Part shown: in pieces, positions 30,245 to 39,457 of the stretch
Numbering within the stretch: position 1 is the stretch's first letter
Layout: each line of letters starts with the position of its first letter
Source: an uncultured Granulosicoccus sp.
GTDB taxonomy: Bacteria > Pseudomonadota > Gammaproteobacteria > Granulosicoccales > Granulosicoccaceae
Reading direction: 5' to 3'
Length of the DNA: 64,000 nt
Assembly: GCA_937991945.1 (NCBI GenBank)
Contig: CALKLO010000025.1
Span: 1-64,000, forward strand
The notes under the pieces: model-generated
Told to the model about the DNA's origin: nothing
The model's input: the letters and a program-made list of their open reading frames with translations, nothing else
The model's database searches: none
Made by a program: the position numbers and the translations under genes

Positions 30245-30652
30245 TTAACCTATTGATGTATCCCAAAAACTGGCTTCGATTTTGTTTCCATCAGGATCAA
30301 TAATGAAGCCGCCGTAATAGGGCTCGCCATATATTGGACGAGGGCCAGGCGCGCCATCATCAACACCACCAGCCGCTAACGATGCGGCGTGGAATTCATG
30401 CACAGCCGCTTTAGAACTAGCAAAAAATCCAATATGTACACCGTTGCCCACACTCGCCTTTTCATCGTCATGCGGCAGTGCAATCCAAAATTCTGGATAC
30501 ATTTTTCCATAGGCTACAGCGATGCCCTCTATCACTTCTAACTTCTTGATGCCCAAAGGCGCCAATGCGGCATCGTAAAACTTAACAGCCCGATCAAGAT
30601 TATTGGTGCCCAACGATACGTGCGACAAAATACTGGGATTGTCTTCAGACAT
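30245..30652 (-). CDS. VOC (glyoxalase/bleomycin-resistance) family protein
   Basis: LSHVSLGTNNLDRAVKFYDAAL...YYGGFIIDPDGNKIEASFWD; start MSEDNPS at 30652. Confidence 0.93.
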   Translation of the reverse strand: MSEDNPSILSHVSLGTNNLDRAVKFYDAALAPLGIKKLEVIEGIAVAYGKMYPEFWIALPHDDEKASVGNGVHIGFFASSKAAVHEFHAASLAAGGVDDGAPGPRPIYGEPYYGGFIIDPDGNKIEASFWDTSIG

Positions 30653-30707
30653 ACATACTCCTAGTTGCAAGATAGAGGTCGGTTTATGAGCTAGACGATT
30701 TTTCGAT

Positions 30708-30744
30708 TGTACGAACGCTCGTACACACTATGCAAACATTGCAT
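30708..30744 (-). other. two adjacent small palindromes downstream of ptrB
   Basis: tgtacga-acgc-tcgtaca (30708-30725) and atgcaa-aca-ttgcat (30730-30744). Confidence 0.45.
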
Positions 30745-30746
30745 GC

Positions 30747-32831
30747 TTACGTTGAGACAGGTAGTTTGAGTACTTTGATAGCGAATGCCTGCTCTACAGC
30801 AACATCGGCAAGGCTCGCATAACGACCTGTTTCTCCGAAATGACCTGAATGCATGTTGGTCTTTAGCAGCAATAGCTGCTCATCAGTTCGCAGGTGGCGA
30901 TGCTTAGCGACCCACTTCGCAGGTTCCCAGTAGGTCACCCGAGGATCAGACACCCCAGCTGTCACAAACATTGGTGGGTATTGACGGGGCTGTACATTGT
31001 CGTAGGGCGAATAGCTCACGATGTCCTTGAACGCCTGCTCACTCTCTATGGGGTTTCCCCACTGCGACCACTCACCGGGAGTTAGCGGTAGGCTATCGTC
31101 AAGCATGGTGTTTAGGACATCAACAAACGGGACATCAGCAATCGCTGCACCCCATAAATCACTATCGCGGTTTAAGGCTGCGCCTACTAATAATCCTCCA
31201 GCAGAGCCACCTGCAATGACAATATTGCCGCGAGCAGTAAAGTGTTGGGCGACTAAGTATTCACCCACAGCAATTAGGTCATCAACGCTTTTAGGTTTTC
31301 CACCGAAGCGTGCCGCCTCATACCAAGCGCGCCCTTTCTCCTGCCCACCACGCACATGGGCAATCGCATAGATAAACCCGCGATCAACAAGCGATAGTCG
31401 GTTAGTGCCAAAATCAGCAGGCGTTGATGAGCCGTAAGCGCCATAGCCCGTCAGCCAACAGGGAGCCGAACCATCCAGCGGTGTATCTTTGTGATACAGC
31501 ATAGTGATAGGTACCAATTCGCCATCACTGGACTCGACGTAGCGTCGCGCAACAACGTAATCGCAAGCGTTGTGACCACTCGGGATAAGATCTTCTTTGA
31601 GTAGTGCTCTCTCACCTGAAACCATAGAATAACTAAAGGTTTGAGAAGGCGTCGCCGGTGACTCATAACCAAAGTGAAAGGTTGTTTCTGAATACTCAAG
31701 TAATGGTTCTAAACTTAACGCAAAGGCCTCTTCCGTAAAATCGATGCGCTGTACTGCCTGCGAATCGTTAGCTTGAAAACAAATACGTGGCAGCGCCTGC
31801 TCGCGCTCCATCCACATCACCCAACCTTCATAGGCGTAGTGATCAAGTACCATGCGACCCGCTTGATAGGGCAACCAGTCTACCCAATGCTTGCGAGAAG
31901 GCGTATCGCACGGGGTTTGCATAATTTTAAAATCCAACGCATTGTCAGCGTTGGTTCTAATCAAAAATCGATCGCCTTGGTGCTCAACACTGTATTCAAT
32001 ATCGTCAGCGCGAGGTTCGACAATACGTAGCTCTCCGGTCAGGTCATCGGTTGAAAGCATCCATACTTCACTTTGATCATTGGTATCCGTTGAAATAAAA
32101 ACGTACTTACCTGACAAGCTCGTCCACACCGAACAATAGAATCGTGCATCGTCTTCTTCAAAGATTAAGACATCTGTTGCCGAATCAGAACCTAACTCAT
32201 GGCGATACACCTGGCTGGGTCTGTGATCCTCATTTAACCTTGTATAAAATAAATACTGAGCATCTCCCCACGCTAGTGATTCAACGTTAGAAATTTCGTC
32301 CTCGTCTTTACCTGTTGCTACATTACGAATAAATGCCGTGTAGCGTTCTGCACCCGTGACATCAGCACTCCAAGCAAGGTGTGTATGGCTAGGACTGTAC
32401 TCGACATCACCGGGATCAAAATAATCACGGCCATCAGCTTCAATATTAAAGTTGATAAGCAAACTTGCACTCGTTTCACTAAATGATGCATCGCGTGGGT
32501 AGCGCCAGTAACTTGAATGCTCATCATCGCCCTGGTATCGCGCAACGTAACTCCATGGGCCGTCGTTATCTGGCAAAGAGATATCGTCAGCTTGAATGCG
32601 ACCTTTCATCTCCTCAAGCAGTGTTTTTTGTAGAGACTGCGTGTCGGCCATGGCCGCGTTGCACCATGCGTTCTCACTATCTAAGTAAGCCTTTATATCA
32701 GTAGGTAGTAATGACGGATCATCTACACAGGCCAGCCAGTTTTCAGCTTTAAGCCATGCGTAATCGTCATGGATAGAAATACCATGTACGTGTTGATGAA
32801 CCGGGATACGTTTCGCGATAGGTGGTTTCAT
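30747..32831 (-). CDS. ptrB: S9 family serine peptidase, oligopeptidase B-like
   Basis: PPIAKRIPVHQHVHGISIHDDYAWLK; LTGYGAYGSSTPADFGTNRLSLVDRGFIYAIAHVRGGQEKGRAWYE; GGSAGGLLVGAALN. Confidence 0.94.
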   Translation of the reverse strand: MKPPIAKRIPVHQHVHGISIHDDYAWLKAENWLACVDDPSLLPTDIKAYLDSENAWCNAAMADTQSLQKTLLEEMKGRIQADDISLPDNDGPWSYVARYQGDDEHSSYWRYPRDASFSETSASLLINFNIEADGRDYFDPGDVEYSPSHTHLAWSADVTGAERYTAFIRNVATGKDEDEISNVESLAWGDAQYLFYTRLNEDHRPSQVYRHELGSDSATDVLIFEEDDARFYCSVWTSLSGKYVFISTDTNDQSEVWMLSTDDLTGELRIVEPRADDIEYSVEHQGDRFLIRTNADNALDFKIMQTPCDTPSRKHWVDWLPYQAGRMVLDHYAYEGWVMWMEREQALPRICFQANDSQAVQRIDFTEEAFALSLEPLLEYSETTFHFGYESPATPSQTFSYSMVSGERALLKEDLIPSGHNACDYVVARRYVESSDGELVPITMLYHKDTPLDGSAPCWLTGYGAYGSSTPADFGTNRLSLVDRGFIYAIAHVRGGQEKGRAWYEAARFGGKPKSVDDLIAVGEYLVAQHFTARGNIVIAGGSAGGLLVGAALNRDSDLWGAAIADVPFVDVLNTMLDDSLPLTPGEWSQWGNPIESEQAFKDIVSYSPYDNVQPRQYPPMFVTAGVSDPRVTYWEPAKWVAKHRHLRTDEQLLLLKTNMHSGHFGETGRYASLADVAVEQAFAIKVLKLPVST

Positions 32832-34330
32832 GTAAGAACCAGTGCGTCGCCTACCAGATGATGCAAACTGGTGACTTGCACGTCAGAGAGATTATGATGC
32901 GGTAAGACCGATGTCAGCTGTGTTTTACAAATGGCACAGATAGCCACAAGGTGAGTCACTTGGTCGGATGAAACAACGGCTTGTAATGCTTGCGCGCGAG
33001 GTAGGGCACCTTTGATGCGAACATCCATTAAGTCATCGGTAAGAAGGCCTCCCCCGCCACCACAACAAAAGGTAGCTTGCCCGGTAGTGTCCGCACTCAT
33101 ATCAACAAGCTTAGGGACACTAGCTGCGAGCAGTGCACGGGGTATCTTAAATTGCCCGCCATCAATATCGCCCATACCGGCACCACGAGCAACATTGCAT
33201 GAGTCGTGGTAAGTCACAACCACGTCAGCATTACGACTTGGGTCTAGTTGAATAATACCTTGCGTAAGCAGTTGGTGAGTCACCTCGCAAATATGTTCTG
33301 CTCGCGGATGCTCTGGTGATAAAAATTCCATTGGCCCGACGAGCGTATCGAGGAAACTGTAAGCAACGCGCCAAGCATGCCCACATTCACCAATCACAAT
33401 TCGCTTAACACCTAAGCCCATCGCTGCATGGCGAATGCGCAAAGCAATATCGCGCATGTGATCATGCTGCCCAGTAAACAAAGCAAAGTTTGCAGCCTCA
33501 GATGCCTCAGAGCTAAACGTCCATCGGATACCTGCCTGATGCAACACTTTTGCATAGCCAATCAACCCGTCGACATGCGGCTCAGCAAAAAAATCGGCAG
33601 ACGGTGTTACCACCAACATATCAGCGCCTTCATCGTCTAAAGGCAAACGAACCGCCACGCCTGTGTCCTCTAGAATGTCTTCTTCCAAACTTTGAAGTAC
33701 ATCGGCCAATGCTCGCGGCTTCATGCCTAAGTTGTTACCAATACTGTGAACTTTACCTATGATTTCTTGGGAGTACTGCTGGCCCAAACCAATGCTGGCT
33801 AGCACTTCCCTGCCCGCCATGGTGACCTCAGAGGTATCAATGCCCTTTGGGCAAAACACCGTACAGCGACGACACTCTGAGCATTGATGGAAATAGGTAT
33901 ACCAGTCTTGCAGTAATGATTTGTCTAAATTGCGTGCACCCACTAGCCACGGAAATAATCGTCCTGCCCACGTAAAGTAGCGTCGGTACACTGAGCGCAG
34001 CAGATCTTGTCTTGCCACCGGCATATTCTTCGGATCATGTGTGCCTAAAAAGTAATGACACTTGTCGGTGCACGCCCCACATTTTGTGCAGGTATCCATG
34101 AATACGCGCAGCCCACGTCGCGCCTTAAGCAATTGCCCTAAGCGCGCTATGGCCTTGTCATGCCAGTCATCGACTAAGGTGCCCGGCAGCCCTAGAGATT
34201 CTTGTATGTCAGCAGTCGCTTTTGCCGTTTGACTCGCAGCGCTGGCACCTTCCTGAATCAAGGGTATGACTCGATAGCGCCCCACCACTTGCGGGGTATC
34301 AACTACCGTGTTGTCGTTAGACAGCTTCAT
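32828..34330 (-). CDS. DsrK-like (Fe-S)-binding heterodisulfide-reductase-type protein
   Basis: CTKCGACTDKCHYF and CSECRRCTVFCPKG 4Fe-4S motifs; HDSCNVARGAG and FCCGGGGGLLTDD CCG-type motifs; AICAICKTQL. Confidence 0.85.
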   Translation of the reverse strand: MKLSNDNTVVDTPQVVGRYRVIPLIQEGASAASQTAKATADIQESLGLPGTLVDDWHDKAIARLGQLLKARRGLRVFMDTCTKCGACTDKCHYFLGTHDPKNMPVARQDLLRSVYRRYFTWAGRLFPWLVGARNLDKSLLQDWYTYFHQCSECRRCTVFCPKGIDTSEVTMAGREVLASIGLGQQYSQEIIGKVHSIGNNLGMKPRALADVLQSLEEDILEDTGVAVRLPLDDEGADMLVVTPSADFFAEPHVDGLIGYAKVLHQAGIRWTFSSEASEAANFALFTGQHDHMRDIALRIRHAAMGLGVKRIVIGECGHAWRVAYSFLDTLVGPMEFLSPEHPRAEHICEVTHQLLTQGIIQLDPSRNADVVVTYHDSCNVARGAGMGDIDGGQFKIPRALLAASVPKLVDMSADTTGQATFCCGGGGGLLTDDLMDVRIKGALPRAQALQAVVSSDQVTHLVAICAICKTQLTSVLPHHNLSDVQVTSLHHLVGDALVLT

Positions 34331-35064
34331 TGAGAAGGTTTGCCCTTAGAAGATGATCTAGCCGATGTATCACGCTCGTTAAGCGTTGGGCTAAATACGA
34401 TACCCACACCGTGCAACAATTTACTAATAGGAAAAACGAAAAACAGCAGCAGCACTAACACGAGATGAACGACTAACACCACACCATCGGGCAAAGCTTG
34501 CCATTGCAGTGTTAACGCGCCACGTAAAAACTCACCAACACCGAATGTGTCTACTGGCCACAAACGCTTTAACGCGACCCCAGACAAACCAATACTGATG
34601 AGCAGTAGCAAGTGCAAGTAATCGCTTGGTGTGGATATATAGCGATAGCGATCAACCACGATGCGTCTGATAAGCAACACGCACAACCCTAGCAACATAG
34701 CCAGTGCCGCCCAGCCACTCCACACAATAAAAGGCAGTAAACTTGAAGGGATGCTAGCGAAAAAAAATCGCACATGCATAATCAACACGAACAACAAGCC
34801 ATAGTGAAAAAACACACTGGCAAGCCAGGTGACTCTATTGGCTTTGGCCAAGGCGCGAAATAATACAATCTCTGCCAGCAAGCGAACCACAACACCATAG
34901 CGCGTGCGCGGTGCAGGCGTTAACGGTATGGGCAAAGGTGATGGTGTACTGGCCCATTGATACAACTTGAAACACGTTCCTAGTAGTGCCCACGCCACAA
35001 TGACGGTTAACGCAAGCCCTAACAGGAGATCAAACACAGCCAGTCGGTTTAGGTAGCCCTGCAT
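34327..35064 (-). CDS. DsrM/NarI-like membrane cytochrome b subunit
   Basis: About 6 TM, nitrate-reductase-gamma-like; 4-bp overlap with the dsrK-like gene. Confidence 0.83.
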   Translation of the reverse strand: MQGYLNRLAVFDLLLGLALTVIVAWALLGTCFKLYQWASTPSPLPIPLTPAPRTRYGVVVRLLAEIVLFRALAKANRVTWLASVFFHYGLLFVLIMHVRFFFASIPSSLLPFIVWSGWAALAMLLGLCVLLIRRIVVDRYRYISTPSDYLHLLLLISIGLSGVALKRLWPVDTFGVGEFLRGALTLQWQALPDGVVLVVHLVLVLLLFFVFPISKLLHGVGIVFSPTLNERDTSARSSSKGKPSQ

Positions 35065-35356
35065 ATCGACACGCCTGCTTGGCTGGGCCTCGAGGAAACA
35101 GTTCGTATAGATACTTACTGTTGCCTTTTTCTTGGCCGTAGCGCTTGCCTATTTGCTTGGTCAATATGCGAATGGCAGGTGCTATCTCGTAATTTTCGTA
35201 ATATTCTTGTAAAAACGATATCACTTCCCAGTGCGCATCATCGAGGACAATGTCATCGGCAACAGCCAGCTCCAACGCTAGCTCGCGTGTCCAGTCACCC
35301 CTATTTTTTAGGTAACCCTCGTGATCCGTATCTACCGAGTCGATCAATGCGCTCAT
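35030..35356 (-). CDS. DsrC-type sulfur carrier (TusE/DsrC family) with both C-terminal cysteines
   Basis: C-terminus YLYELFPRGPAKQACRYAGLPKPTGCV, two Cys separated by 10 residues with penultimate Cys. Confidence 0.93.
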   Translation of the reverse strand: MSALIDSVDTDHEGYLKNRGDWTRELALELAVADDIVLDDAHWEVISFLQEYYENYEIAPAIRILTKQIGKRYGQEKGNSKYLYELFPRGPAKQACRYAGLPKPTGCV

Positions 35357-35370
35357 AGCTTGTGCTTTTT

Positions 35371-35730
35371 TTAATTGGCGAGCTTGAGGAGTACGTCGAC
35401 CAATTCGTCAGAGGTACCCAAGTAGTCAGTAATACGTATATCCATGTCTGGATACTGCACTTGCTTGATAGCGACTTGCTCTGGAATGTCGTCAGCGACA
35501 TGGGTTCCACGGGCAAGAAAATAAGGCACTACGCTTACGCTTGTGGCACCTTTTTGTATACATTTTTCAATACCGTCAGGAATATAGGGCTCACATAATT
35601 CCAGAAAAGCATGCTCAACAATGGGGACATCCGCAGATGCCTTAGCTGCCAAACGCTCAGTGAGCCGGCCAATTTCAAGGTTCGATTCAGCCCGTCGGCT
35701 ACCGTGGGCTACTAACAAAATAGATTTCAT
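35371..35730 (-). CDS. sirohydrochlorin chelatase (CbiX/SirB family)
   Basis: MKSILLVAHGSRRAESNLEIGRL; AFLELCEPYIPDGIEKCIQKGATSVSVVPYFLARGTHVADDIPE. Confidence 0.92.
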   Translation of the reverse strand: MKSILLVAHGSRRAESNLEIGRLTERLAAKASADVPIVEHAFLELCEPYIPDGIEKCIQKGATSVSVVPYFLARGTHVADDIPEQVAIKQVQYPDMDIRITDYLGTSDELVDVLLKLAN

Positions 35731-37088
35731 ACTGCGTCTCCTTTTTTCATTCGCGCTACGGCTTCATCACGCAGTTCAGAGACTGCATTTGCATGGCCGT
35801 CGAAACCTTCATACGTAGCAAAACGATGTGTGTGCGGCGCCATTTCTGAATAACCAGACGCTGTCATGTGTCCGACAGAGCAAGTCTTCATAAAATCGTG
35901 CACACCCAACGGGGAGTGAGTTCGTGCCGCACCTGATGTCGGTAACACGCAGTTGGGCCCCATCATGTAGTTGGCAATAGAGCCTGCCGCATGTTCACCG
36001 AGTAAAATTTCACTCGCATTACGGATATGCGCTAGATGCTCATACGGTGTTTTTGACAACACTTGGCAATGCTCAGGTGCGTAGTCGTTGATGAAGGCGT
36101 AGGCAGCTTCAGGGCTATCCGCTAAAACAATGCCACCACGTTGACCGCTCAACACGGTGGACGAGTACCCTGCCAGCTTTTCATTTTGTTGATCCCAGTA
36201 ATCTGGGATAGCTTTGCGAACCGCCTCCGCGATGTCGCGGCTCCAGGTCACCAAGAATGAACTGCTGTCTGGACCGTGTTCCGACTCAATAGTCATATCT
36301 AAGGCGGCGATTAACGGGTTGGCCGTTTCATCGGCAAGAATGATGGTTTCACTGGGACCCGCTGGCAGACCTGGGTCTATTCGACCAACCAGTTTGCGTT
36401 TTGCCGCGACCAGCCAAGGGTTGCCTGGGCCGACAATTTTAAAGCACCGTGGCACGGTCGCGGTGCCGTAAGCCACAGCCGCCACTGCTTGCGCACCACC
36501 TGCTTTGAAAACGCGCTCGACCCCGGCAAGCCTTGCTGCAACCAACGTGGCAGGGTCGACGTCACCATCAGCTCCCGGTGGGGTCAAAATAATGGGCTCT
36601 GGCACCCCTGCAACCGATGCAGGAATAGCCGTCATTAGTGTTACTGAAGGGAACGAGCCTTTGCCGCGTGGTGAATAGCATGCAACGGAATCTATTGGCG
36701 TTGCGCGCTCGCCCACCAAAACACCTGGCCGGATTTCTTTCATCCACATTTCAGGCGGCAACTGAGCTTCGTGGAAACGACGAATATTGTCGGCTGAATA
36801 TTCTAAGGTTTCGATCATGGCCCGATCAACCTTATCAAACGCCTTGTCTATGTCCTGCCGGGTTGCCGCGATGGCATCAGCGGTTAAGGACTTAGCGCCA
36901 TCAAACTCTCGAGCAAATCGAGCTAGCGCTTCATCGCCTTCTGCGCGAACTGCCGCAATGATGGGTTCAACGCCTGCCAGAAAAGTGTCTAGGTCATCTT
37001 CGGCACGGCTTAATAGCTGCTCGTACTCATGATCCGCGAGTTTGGATAATTCGTGAAGGGCAACCTCAGGGTATTGACGATTCGACAT
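35727..37088 (-). CDS. histidinol dehydrogenase family protein (HisD-like)
   Basis: ATG at 37088 (MSNRQYPEVALHEL); listed ORF has an implausible 82-aa extension. VYKAGGAQAVAA-type FKAGGAQAVAAVAYGT, VGPGNPWLVAAKRKLVG, PAGPSETIILAD, SEHGPDSSSFLVT, FINDYAPEHCQV. Confidence 0.9.
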   Translation of the reverse strand: MSNRQYPEVALHELSKLADHEYEQLLSRAEDDLDTFLAGVEPIIAAVRAEGDEALARFAREFDGAKSLTADAIAATRQDIDKAFDKVDRAMIETLEYSADNIRRFHEAQLPPEMWMKEIRPGVLVGERATPIDSVACYSPRGKGSFPSVTLMTAIPASVAGVPEPIILTPPGADGDVDPATLVAARLAGVERVFKAGGAQAVAAVAYGTATVPRCFKIVGPGNPWLVAAKRKLVGRIDPGLPAGPSETIILADETANPLIAALDMTIESEHGPDSSSFLVTWSRDIAEAVRKAIPDYWDQQNEKLAGYSSTVLSGQRGGIVLADSPEAAYAFINDYAPEHCQVLSKTPYEHLAHIRNASEILLGEHAAGSIANYMMGPNCVLPTSGAARTHSPLGVHDFMKTCSVGHMTASGYSEMAPHTHRFATYEGFDGHANAVSELRDEAVARMKKGDAV

Positions 37089-37349
37089 AGCTAACCATTT
37101 AATGATGAAAACCGGGGGCTGTTTACACATAGCCCTAGAATCTGTGCGGTCTAACCCTCGCCGCTGACAGAATCGAGCCTCAAGTATACCTTTTCGTGCA
37201 CTTGCCCCCCAGCAAAGCCAACCATTGCTGCAACAAAGCTCTGTCGCCAAATTTTCACAGCAAATCAGCGTGCTAACATCGAGACACACAGTCAACTCAA
37301 TCGGTTCTTTAGCCGATAACAGACTTACGAACACTTAATCAGGTCCAAC

Positions 37350-38669
37350 GTGCAAAACTCTTCACAATCAGCCGCGGCCCAGCCCGGCTCAGTCCAGCAT
37401 ACCGATAGCTACTACGCGGCCTCCGCAAACAGCGCTCCAGAGCGCGAATCGCTGAAAGAGTCCATAGAAGCCGATGTTTGCGTGATTGGTGGCGGTTTTA
37501 GCGGCTTATCAGCAGCACTGCACCTTAGCGCGCAAGGTCGCCATGTGACGCTGCTAGAGGGAGCCCGAATTGGCTGGGGCGCATCTGGCCGAAATGGTGG
37601 CCAGCTGATCCACGGACTCAATGCCAGCTTAGAGACCGTAGGCAAGCGCTACGGACAAGAAGCCGCCAATTTTATTGGCAGCCTGGTTCAAGAAGGCGCC
37701 GGCGTCATTCGCCAGTTTGTACAAGAACACAATATAGAGTGCGACATTAAACAGCGCAGCATTTTCGCAGCCTTCAATGCTCGTCAAATACGCGACTTAG
37801 AACAAAAGCAAATTTTGTGGCGAAAGCACGGCATGGACGACCATGAAATGCTCGATAAAAATAGCATTCGAGATCACATCGGCTCTGATGCGTATTTAGG
37901 TGGCATGTTGGATCATTCCGGCGGGCATATTCACCCGCTCAATTTAGCGCTTGGCGAGGCAGCAGCCTTAGAAAAGCTGGGCGGAAAAATTTATGAACAA
38001 TCGCGCGTCACTCGGGTTGACTCTATAGAAACCAAACCGGTTGTCATCACTGACACTGGCGAGGTTCGTTGTAAAACGTTGGTAGTGTGTGGCAACGCGT
38101 ATCTAGGCAAGAGCATTCCCATGCTCGAACCGCGGGTTATGCCCGTGTCCACCCAAGTTATGGCAACCGAACCTCTATCCGATGAACTAGCCAATTCCCT
38201 GTTACCCAGTGATAGCTCCGTGGAGGATGTTCGCTACATTCTTGACTACTATCGCCTGTCTGCCGACAAGCGCATGTTGTGGGGCGGTGGCACGGTTTAC
38301 GGGGGTAGTGAGCCTTCAGATATCATCGCTAAACTGCGACCCAATATGGAAAAGATATTCCCCGAGTTGCAAGGGGTAGAAATATCTCATGCGTGGAGCG
38401 GCAATTTTGCATTAACGTTTACGCGTGTGCCGTTGCTAGGCAAGCTGGGGCCCGACTCCTACTACGCTATGGGCTACAGTGGACATGGCGTGACTGGCAC
38501 CCATTTATTCGGCAAGTTGCTTGCAGAAGCGGTAGGTGGCGACAGTTCTCGTTTTGATCGATTTGCAGCGCTTCCTTGGTACCCTTTTCCAGGTGGCCAA
38601 CGATTCAGAGCGCCCTACTCCACCGTTGGTTCTTGGTGGTATGGCCTACGGGACACTCTTGGAGTATAG
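37350..38669 (+). CDS. FAD-dependent oxidoreductase (gamma-glutamylputrescine oxidoreductase/PuuB-like)
   Basis: DSYYAASANSAPERESLKESIEADVCVIGGGFSGLSAALHLSAQG; IGWGASGRNGGQL; MGYSGHGVTGTHLFG; GTG start. Confidence 0.88.
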   Translation: MQNSSQSAAAQPGSVQHTDSYYAASANSAPERESLKESIEADVCVIGGGFSGLSAALHLSAQGRHVTLLEGARIGWGASGRNGGQLIHGLNASLETVGKRYGQEAANFIGSLVQEGAGVIRQFVQEHNIECDIKQRSIFAAFNARQIRDLEQKQILWRKHGMDDHEMLDKNSIRDHIGSDAYLGGMLDHSGGHIHPLNLALGEAAALEKLGGKIYEQSRVTRVDSIETKPVVITDTGEVRCKTLVVCGNAYLGKSIPMLEPRVMPVSTQVMATEPLSDELANSLLPSDSSVEDVRYILDYYRLSADKRMLWGGGTVYGGSEPSDIIAKLRPNMEKIFPELQGVEISHAWSGNFALTFTRVPLLGKLGPDSYYAMGYSGHGVTGTHLFGKLLAEAVGGDSSRFDRFAALPWYPFPGGQRFRAPYSTVGSWWYGLRDTLGV

Positions 38670-38672
38670 ATA

Positions 38673-39410
38673 GTGACTACAACTACATCACCCTCGCGAG
38701 TACGTCTTGGTGTCCTGCAAGCAGGTCGTGTACCCGAAGAGATGTCCGGCGAGCATGCGGACTACGATCAATTGTTTGTCAACCTGTTAGGCGAAAACGA
38801 ATTTGATTACCATCATTGGGCAGTGCTTGATGGCGACCTCCCCGACAGCATTGACGATGCAGATGCATGGTTAATAACCGGATCTCGATTCGGCGCTTAT
38901 GAAGACCATGATTGGATTCCACCCTTGGAGGATTTTATTCGCGATGTTTATGCATCAGACAAACCCATGGTAGGTATCTGTTTTGGTCATCAAATTATTG
39001 CTCAGGCGCTGGGTGGCAAAGTAGAAAAATTCAATGGTGGTTGGTCCGTTGGTCGTGTGGAATACTCGCTCGATAAAAACGTCTTTGGCGAACACAGTGC
39101 CGATGCCGCGAATCAAACGGCACTCCTTGCTTTCCACCAAGATCAAGTTGTGCAAGCTCCTGAAGAGGCGACAACCGTGGGCAGTACTGATTTTTGCAAA
39201 CACGCCGCCCTGCTCTACGGAAATCGTATGCTGACCATCCAGCCGCACCCAGAATTTTATTCGGAGTTCATTGGCGGACTACTGGTGGCCCGTCGCGATT
39301 TATTACCCAGCGATGTTAGAGACACCGCAGCTGCCACTTTGCATGACACTATTGTGCGCGAACCCATCGCGGCAACACTGCGCAACTTCCTAAAGCGGGA
39401 AAGCGCCTAG
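38673..39410 (+). CDS. class I glutamine amidotransferase (GMP synthase-like)
   Basis: MVGICFGHQIIAQALGGKVEKFNGGWSVG; IQPHPEF. Confidence 0.92.
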   Translation: MTTTTSPSRVRLGVLQAGRVPEEMSGEHADYDQLFVNLLGENEFDYHHWAVLDGDLPDSIDDADAWLITGSRFGAYEDHDWIPPLEDFIRDVYASDKPMVGICFGHQIIAQALGGKVEKFNGGWSVGRVEYSLDKNVFGEHSADAANQTALLAFHQDQVVQAPEEATTVGSTDFCKHAALLYGNRMLTIQPHPEFYSEFIGGLLVARRDLLPSDVRDTAAATLHDTIVREPIAATLRNFLKRESA

Positions 39411-39457
39411 ACTTACAACACCCATAACTTAACGCTAACTAGCTGTGCGAAAAAACT

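Noticed and set aside
37089-37334. N-terminal 82-aa extension of the HisD-like ORF
   Set aside because: Cys-rich, unlike HisD N-termini; the ATG at 37088 starts the natural N-terminus, so the extension is upstream non-coding.
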